From Sistotremastrum niveocremeum HHB9708 (taxonomy: Eukaryota; Basidiomycota; Agaricomycetes; Sistotremastrales; Sistotremastraceae): a DNA stretch of 28,168 bases. Below the pieces are notes generated by a model. It made no database searches and was not told where the DNA came from. It saw nothing but the letters and a program-made list of their open reading frames with translations. The stretch spans positions 334,388 through 362,555 of the forward strand of contig KV419429.1 in assembly GCA_001630475.1 (NCBI GenBank), given 5' to 3'. A program made the translations under genes and the position numbers. Positions 21,758 to 28,168 of the stretch are shown piece after piece. Positions within the stretch are counted from its first letter, which is position 1, and each line of letters starts with the position of its first letter.

Positions 21758-23751
21758 CTTTATCTTTCGTTCGGTCGTGAAAGTGTGAAACAAGGTCTAG
21801 ACAAAGCCGGAAGCGGAAGCGGGCTCGGAGTACGAGAAACAAATGACGTCATTAGGAACTAAATATTGATTCCCCTGAACCTGCGACTTCCGCCGACGTC
21901 TAGCCGAGCGCTCGAGCTCGAGCATTTCAGGCTCGCCTCTCGCTCGCCTCGCAACATGCCATTGCGGCGTATGTACAACGCGTGTTGGATATCTTGAACG
22001 TGTGTGTTGAGAACGAGGGTGGCGGTATCACAATCACAATCTTCGCACTGGCCCCGTCACTCCAGATAGGTTATAGCACTTACAGCAACTTGTCAGAAAA
22101 TGGTAAAATAAAATTGGGGATGGTCCCTACCGATTGGGGGTCCTCTGCTAGCGCTACAAATGTCTCTACTGAGCCTAGCTGTAGGTGTGAGAGGGGGTTC
22201 GAAAGAGTGTATTAAGTGCTTTTCGAGTGCACCTTTGAATGTGACCGAAGTGCAGAATGGACATTGATCGTCTAAAGCGTCGCTCCCCATTCCCGTCCTG
22301 GGTTGGATTCGATCGGTGGCCGATCGCTTTTTACTGATCATGGATTTACTGGGGAACTAATTGAACGTCGGTTCGGTCCGATCAACTCTGTCGATCGCCT
22401 ACCATATTTGAAACTAGACGCCTCAACGTGCTCACCGACACTCTTGTTGATGTTGTTATCCACTCCCTGTTGTCATATATTCAAAGGGAGTAGGTGATCA
22501 CATGAGCTAGTTGCCGGACGTCCAGACGATTCTCGAGGGACCGAGTTAAACTTTACACTTTTCAGATGTGAAATGATGCCAATGATGCTGCCCTGCGAAC
22601 TCCAAATTCCAGGAACCTGGCCTCCTTCCCTCCTTCTCTTCCGGTTCTTCTTACCGCAGCGTTGCGATGGGCCCATCCATTTTTTTTCTCCCTTAACCTC
22701 TTTAGATCTCGCGGTGATTACAGTTGCCGTTTGAAGCCGATTTGTCTCCCATACCAAACCTTGCAAACTGTCCGTCTCTTTAGATACTGCCTGGAGCAGG
22801 TATCAACTAGCACCATCTGTCAGCAACATATCAATCATCTAGCTGTCATCCAAAAAGGAACGTCCAGGGTCAAAAAGGACCACGCCTTCGATCGCTCCAA
22901 GCCTGCTAACAGAGGCTCGGCTCACGTGCTCGGATCAGCTACGGTATCCCCAGGTCGAGGGACGACCCCATCTGAGAATTCGCGAACTCGGAAACCTCTC
23001 GCGTGCGATCTGTTTATCTTCCTCTCTTGCGTGTACGATCTCCTATATAAGACTCTGCAAGGGTCAGCTTGAAGCAGCAGCACCACCGGCTTGATTTTGA
23101 AACCGCCTCAGGTCACTTGACCCTGAGTTCTCTAGGGCTCCTTTGTTCTCCTCTAAGCTTGAAGCCGATTCTGCGCCTCCGGCATACCAGACGGGCGTAT
23201 TAGACTCGCGATAGGATCGACTCCTTCTACTAGATCATCTCAGTCACCGTCTCCTGGCGAACCCAAGGCGGTGCTGCCGAGCCACCTTGTCATTCAAAAG
23301 GAAGTTTAGCCTATTGTCTCGCTCTCTCGTCTCTCCGCATTCGTCACGCCTCGCTCCCTGTTTATTCTTTTCCGAACTCGTCACCATTTCCCTTATCATC
23401 TGCTCCCCCCCTCTCGCTTTTCCTCCACTTAGATTCCACAACTCCACTCGAGGCTCCCATATACGGCACTGCGGTAACAAGCACGAGCCATTGTTGATCC
23501 GTCCGTAGTTGAGCCACACCTTCGCGTCTTACTCCATACCATATCCGCTTGAGCCACTCTTCCCTATCTCTTCCCTATCCAAGAAATCTTTGCCAATCGG
23601 AGGAACGTCACGACTCAATCGCGCTGGCACGCCCCTCCGCAAACAAATCTCTACAGCTCATAAATTCTCTCACTTGATTTCACTCGGCACCCACCACTCA
23701 CTTGATTTTCCTCTCTGTATGTAAACTCCCCTACGCCAATTCTATCAAACA
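21758..23751. other. Long divergent intergenic region between GST and coiled-coil gene
   Basis: About 2 kb with no gene I can support. It holds the CRE at 21843-21852, a 14-bp palindrome GCTCGAGCTCGAGC near 21909-21922, CACGTG at 22923-22928 and TATATAAG at 23044-23051. The TATA is about 700 bp before the coiled-coil start, so it could serve a long 5' UTR, an upstream intron or an unseen transcript. Open frames such as 22662-23072 (plus) and 22093-22341 (minus) lack support. Confidence 0.45.
21843..21852. promoter_or_regulatory. CRE/ATF-type site upstream of GST
   Basis: ATGACGTCAT is a perfect 10-bp palindrome containing TGACGTCA, the binding site of ATF/CREB-class bZIP factors. Such factors (Atf1 type) control stress genes in fungi. 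It lies 87 bp before the GST start codon, a position suited to a proximal promoter element. Confidence 0.5.
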
Positions 23752-26453
23752 ATGCCACCTCGTATCGAATGCAAGTTCACTTTTTCTACGTTGTGTATCG
23801 AGCTCATGGTCCTGCCACAGGGCCAACAGAAAAGACTTTACGCGCAACATTTGCTGGCTACGCGACTCGAGGCATCACGGATCGCGAAGAACAGATCGAC
23901 CTCTTTCTCCAAGATTATGGACATCTCAGCGCGAGGTAGGTTGACTCAAACCCTTGGTATTCCGATCCCATCGCCTTGTTTCCTTTCATTTCTCTTTCCT
24001 ACTTTCATTCACGCTTCATTTCGCACTTCATTTTTCTTCCAACCTTTTTATTTCCGTCATCCCCCTGTCCGTCAACTCTCTGCCACCTCCCTTCCACATT
24101 GACGCTCGCTCTCCGACTCTTGCCGTCCGCGACGCTTCACAACATCTCAACTGTCAGAAATCTCTCCTCCGACACCCGAACGCCCGGCGCGTCTCGATTC
24201 CCAACTTCCCACCACATGTCATCCATGCCACCTCCTATCCCTTTCTTCTCGATAGCAGCATAAGTAAACGCGAAAGGGAACGCCAAAGAGAAAGAGAGGA
24301 GGAGAGCGGGCGTTCGCGACGCGAGCGATCGCTCTTCTGATCGGAGGAATGCGCTCATTGCCATCCGTGATTGCCTCTTGTGGGAATATGTTTCGCGAAT
24401 CAATATTAGCTATGCGATACGGCCGAATTAAATGCTGCATTAGCCGAAACTCTGGCGTTCGCCGCGGGGTCGGTGGCGGGACGGAGGCGTCGTTTAGGGT
24501 TCGCCGAACCCCTGGTTTCATCTAATATCTTCGTTTCGATCCCCAGGTACATTTATTTCCTACTTGATATTGCGGCTTATTTACCTGACGACGAACTTAG
24601 ATTTATCCCCCTCTCCCCCCTCTCGTTTCTTTCTCTTTGATTTCTTTGTTATCCTCTTGCTTTTGCCTTGTGGGAATGAACTGACGCCTTCGGGAATCAT
24701 TGTTTACAGCCGCCGGAGCGTCCTCGATCTTATTAGATCACTCGAGAGCGGGAATGGGCGTGTTCTGGAGACGATCCGCGGACGTGATGAGAAATTAGGT
24801 GTAAGTCCCTCGGCCCCTTGTTTCTTAATTCGGACGTTACTCTTGCTGCCCGGGTACCTCTGTTCGTCTGAAGGACAGCAGCCGTTCGCAAACGATTTTT
24901 TTCTATTTCTCGAGAGAGTTTTAACCGAAAGGATGTACTCCTGTGGCGTTCAGTATGGCTTCGCCATCATTTCTGGACCAGACTTAATATCTTTTTAATT
25001 TATCATTTTTTTTTTCTTCAATTCATTCGCGCCGAGACTGATCTATGTTCTGGGCCCTCTCTAGCGCACGAATGCCGCCTCCGGCAGCGGTTCATCTAGG
25101 AAAGCACGAAGCTCGCCGAACACGAATACTACTGAACGACACATTCGAGGAAGAAGAGGAGGAGCCGGTGAGCCGGTCACCGATGAGGAGGAGGAAGATG
25201 AAGACGACGAAATTGAAGACGAGGACGAAGAAGAAGAGAAGACGGGGGGCGATGGACGTGTCGACGGCCCCTCCTCGGCATCCTCGAATCGTGTCGCGAA
25301 AAAGGAGAGCGAGAAAGACGTCAGCAGGGACAGGGACGGCGAGAAGCTTCACAGAGAAAAAGAGCGCCGACAGGAAGCAGAGATCGAGAGATTGCGAGCC
25401 AAGGTCGACGATTTAAGGAAATCGGTGAGTAGGCTTCTTCTAGGACGTATCATTTCGTTGATCGTATCTTCTGTTCCTTACCCCATCTGGACGCTGACCT
25501 TCGTAGCTGGAAGATACGGAGAAGAATGTGAGAGTTTCTCCTGCTTCTATTTTAGTCTCCGGCTTTGAGATTGACTAACTTCGGCATCCCCTAGAGCGAA
25601 GACCGGAAGATCCAGCATTACAAAGATATTCAGACCTGGAGCGACAAGAATCTCGTTCTCGAGCAGGAAATCAGCATGTTAACCGAGGAAGTTTCACAGA
25701 CCAAGACCCAGGTGCGTATCTATTAACGAAGTCGCAAATATTGGACCTCATGTCGGTAACCAGCTCGAAGAAATTCGGGGTCACCATCAAAGGCATGAGA
25801 AAGAACTAGCTCGTGCTTTTGAGGACATCTTGTTTTGGCGTAATACGGCGAGCACCAAGGACGAGGAACTCAGCCAGCTTCGCCAAAGCGAGAGAAAGGC
25901 CCAGATCGACCTGGAACGACTTAGATCTGAGGTGGGTCACGGTCTCTTCGGCTCCGATCCGCTTAGGAGATCACGATCTAACGTCTCCGCTTTAATCATT
26001 TTTTCCACGGCCATCTTACAGTGCGACATGTATCGGCGCTTGATTGAAGAGAGAAACGATACTTCAGCAAAGTATTCAAGAGTCTTACAGCTCTTGGAAT
26101 CTCTGGGACGTCCGATTGGAACCGCGGACGTTCTCCCTGCTGCGGTAATTTCATTTCGTTTCGCTAAGTTCTATGGCCATGCTGACAATGATGATTTGTA
26201 GGCTCCAGATCTCTCAGTGACCGCTGCGAGCCATACACTCTCTCGCTTTGATTCATTCATGCCGGTAGAACAGGCTTCCTCTACAAACCATGCAGTGATA
26301 CAAGTGAAGTCCATTGCCGGAAATTATGCTCCATCCTCACGCATCGTCCAGAGTCCTGCATCGCCCAATGCGACTTCTCGTCTGCTACGACATTCTTCTC
26401 CGCACCATCCCGAGGACGCAGGGGGCTCAAGGAAACGTCCGAGAGCATCCTAA
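23752..26453 (+). CDS. Coiled-coil protein of unknown function
   Basis: I do not recognise the family. Nine exons (23752-23770, 23821-23935, 24710-24800, 25065-25424, 25507-25527, 25595-25711, 25764-25931, 26022-26144, 26202-26453) encode 421 aa. The first intron appears to be GC-AG (GCAAGT donor); the second is 774 nt, unusually long here. Residues 1-75 look helical and globular (start MPPRIEWPTEKTL, then RATFAGYATRGITDREEQID and RRSVLDLIRSLESG). Residues 76-150 are a Ser-rich then very acidic linker (DEEEEDEDDEIEDEDEEEE). Residues about 165-310 form a long coiled coil (EIERLRAKVDDLRKS, LEDTEKN, NLVLEQEISMLTEEV). The tail is Ser/Pro-rich and ends SRKRPRAS, a possible nuclear localisation signal. 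A nuclear or chromosome-associated scaffold is possible but is inference. All internal junctions from exon 3 onward are in phase. Confidence 0.75.
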
Positions 26454-27334
26454 GGACACAAGGATTGAACACCCATAGAAAGCTCATCATTCTCACCTCT
26501 TTTCCTATCTGACTCTCATTCGTCTCCCTCTCTCTGACGATAAGACTATCCGTTACTAGTTCCGGTCTTTTTACTCACTCTCAGCTACTGTATCCTACTT
26601 AGTTTCTTTTCCTCATGATCTTTCCGAATTCCTTCAACGATTCTCCTTTTTCTCCCCTCTATTTCTTGCTTTATCTTGGCCTGTCGTGAATCTCCCCCCG
26701 TTTGTTTGTAGTTCAGTACATTGTTTCACGCTGTATAGCTCCTTGCTGTCTTTTGTGTTTTTAGTACTTCTGTCGATAACCGAGATCTTATAGTCCATGA
26801 TGTAAAGTTTCACGAAAAATCTGATCTGTATGTTCGAGGAGATCCGGCTTCCCAAGATTCAAGATTGATATAGTGATATCTCGTGACCATGTGAAGGAAT
26901 TCCACAAGATCCAGAATCTGATCCAATCTGAACGATTTGATATGATGATCATATGACTTCGGGTTTCGTTTGAACGTCATCGTCTTGTCGTACTTATGAC
27001 TGGTGCTCAAGTCCCGTCCGTAGTGTCAATCGATCAAATTCATACCAGTGGCGGAACGGAACCAAATGATCGCATATCTGCTGCACGGGATTTAGCCGAC
27101 TCCAGTTCGGCCGGCACAACAACTCGTACGGAGATGAAATGTCCACGCGCGGCGTGGACCACGTTTTTGCCTCGTGTCCTCGGAGATCCCAGATTTGGTT
27201 CCTTGGACCTCAGCGCAACCGCGTGTGTAAAACGAGGATGTTTGGGCGCGTAATCGTGGCAGACGACGAAGTTGTATGATCACCAAACCACTCCCATCGC
27301 CCTCCTCTTCGATTTTTCCATTTCGAAAGTGAAG
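26454..27334. other. Intergenic region upstream of the bestrophin-like gene
   Basis: This holds the T-rich 3' flank of the coiled-coil gene (about 26500-26760) and the promoter of the next gene. Apart from the inverted repeat at 27141-27159 I see nothing. The open frames at 26996-27253 and on the minus strand are unsupported. Confidence 0.45.
27141..27159. repeat. Inverted repeat in the bestrophin-like promoter
   Basis: GTCCACGC and GCGTGGAC are perfect 8-bp arms around a GCG centre, 176 bp before the start codon at 27335. It could be a dimeric transcription-factor site, but no factor is indicated. Confidence 0.45.
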
Positions 27335-28168
27335 ATGCCAGCCCCGAACCCACTTCTTGCAGGACAATGGACGGCAAAGAAGTTTCGGAGCACCGTGATA
27401 AATGACATATGGCCGGAGGTTTTGTTTTTCACTCTCATTGCAACAAGTGCGTGAATTTTAGTTTCAATGACCGGAACTCGATCGACGTTACAATGGGTGT
27501 AATTGTCTAGTGGTTGCCCTGGTTTCTGAGAAGACTTCCACTTCGTTAGCAGTATCTAACCAGATGCTAACCGTTCTCGGGATTGTCTTGGGTCTCGTAG
27601 TCTCTTTCAGAACAAGCTCAGCTTATGATCGGTATGTGTTGAAGCAATTGTGGATTGCTAGGCACTGGCCCATCGGACTGACTGGCTATTTTTCACCGTC
27701 GTCCCCCGGTCGCGCTATGACTAGTTACTGGGAAGGTCGAAAACTCTGGACTAGTATCATACTCGCCTCTCGAAATCTCGCCCAATTGGTGAGTGGAACC
27801 CAGTAAATGGTGATTCGAGGCTTATAGCGGCTTCAGATTTGGATTCACGTCCCAACGGAGAGAAAATCGAAAGAGCATGAGACTGAAGCAGCGAACACAA
27901 AGGACCCAATACCGCAAGGCACCTTGTCTCCAAACGACAGCGAAGACACAGAACATGTCAAACAAAAACATGTGCGCAAGTTAAAGGCTGTTCTAGAGAA
28001 AAAGACAATTGTCAATCTGGTAAATTTCTCTGTTCTCTAACGCCGCTCTCATGACAGCTGCTCTCTATTCCACAGATCCAGGCCTTTTCGGTCGCAGTGA
28101 AGGTAACGCCCCCCTTACCCCTCAATAAGCTGGGTGAATTCTTAACAACCTTTTGTCATCTAAAGCAT
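27335..28168 (+). CDS. Bestrophin-like anion channel (UPF0187/RFP-TM family), 5' part
   Basis: Bestrophin-family proteins are membrane anion channels; fungal members are little studied. Exons in the window: 27335-27446, 27511-27631, 27725-27788, 27837-28019, 28076-28102 and the first codon of the next at 28166-28168, where the window ends. Introns are 48-93 nt. The N-terminus reads MPAPNPLLAGQWTAKKFRST, then a first hydrophobic segment (IWPEVLFFTLIATMVALV) and a second (MLTVLGIVLGLVVSF). The family hallmark FRTSSAYDRYWEGRKLW follows across the exon 2/3 junction, then SIILASRNLAQLIWI. Exon 4 encodes a charged hydrophilic insert of about 55 residues rich in Lys, Glu and Asp, then the sequence returns to NLIQAFSVAVKH. 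Exon 5 is only 27 nt. The ATG at 27335 follows GAAG and gives the expected N-terminus. Confidence 0.88.

Noticed and set aside
22093-22341. Minus-strand frame with a C2H2-like CPFC...H pattern
   Set aside because: One CxxC and scattered His in an 82-codon frame is weak; no second finger, no splice context, no upstream exon.
24490-24515. GGGTTCG-like T-arm suggesting a tRNA in the long intron
   Set aside because: The segment is simply a palindrome; no acceptor stem, D-arm or anticodon arm could be placed around it.
27141-27159. Rho-independent-type terminator
   Set aside because: The hairpin is in a eukaryotic promoter region and has no T-tract; it is kept only as an inverted repeat.

Overview
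The window looks like nuclear DNA of a filamentous basidiomycete, probably Agaricomycotina. The genes are split by many short GT-AG introns, mostly 48-100 nt, often with GTACGT or GTAAGT donors and CTAG or CAG acceptors. The proteins are eukaryotic: ribosomal protein eS12, cytosolic Fe-S assembly factor Cia1, mitochondrial uL16m, a glutathione transferase and a bestrophin-like channel. A very large zinc-finger/transposase-like gene resembles a family I recall, without being able to search, as common in mushroom genomes. All exon models were built by hand from splice signals, reading frame and family resemblance.

Layout, left to right. RPS12 (+) at 397-949. Two tandem minus-strand genes for cysteine-rich small secreted proteins at 2470-2842 and 3616-4133. 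CIA1 (-) at 5087-6803, head to head with MRPL16 (+) at 6876-7829, only 72 bp between start codons. A gene-poor stretch rich in palindromes at 7.8-9.5 kb. A 5.2-kb transposase-like gene (-) at 9486-14666 with one apparent frameshift. A roughly 990-aa low-complexity protein of unknown function (+) at 15720-19014. A 1.3-kb pyrimidine-rich convergent intergenic region. A glutathione transferase (-) at 20307-21757 that appears to need a 4-nt microexon. A 421-aa coiled-coil protein (+) at 23752-26453. The 5' part of a bestrophin-family gene (+) from 27335 to the window end.

The genes do not form one pathway. The most unusual item is the pair of small secreted protein genes. Their mature proteins are built from CX7C modules, almost one module per exon with phase-0 introns, and one paralog appears to have gained a module by exon duplication. 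Next are the GST microexon, a probable GC-AG intron in the coiled-coil gene, and the large mobile-element-like gene with one compact frame lesion. I saw no tRNA, rRNA or CRISPR array.
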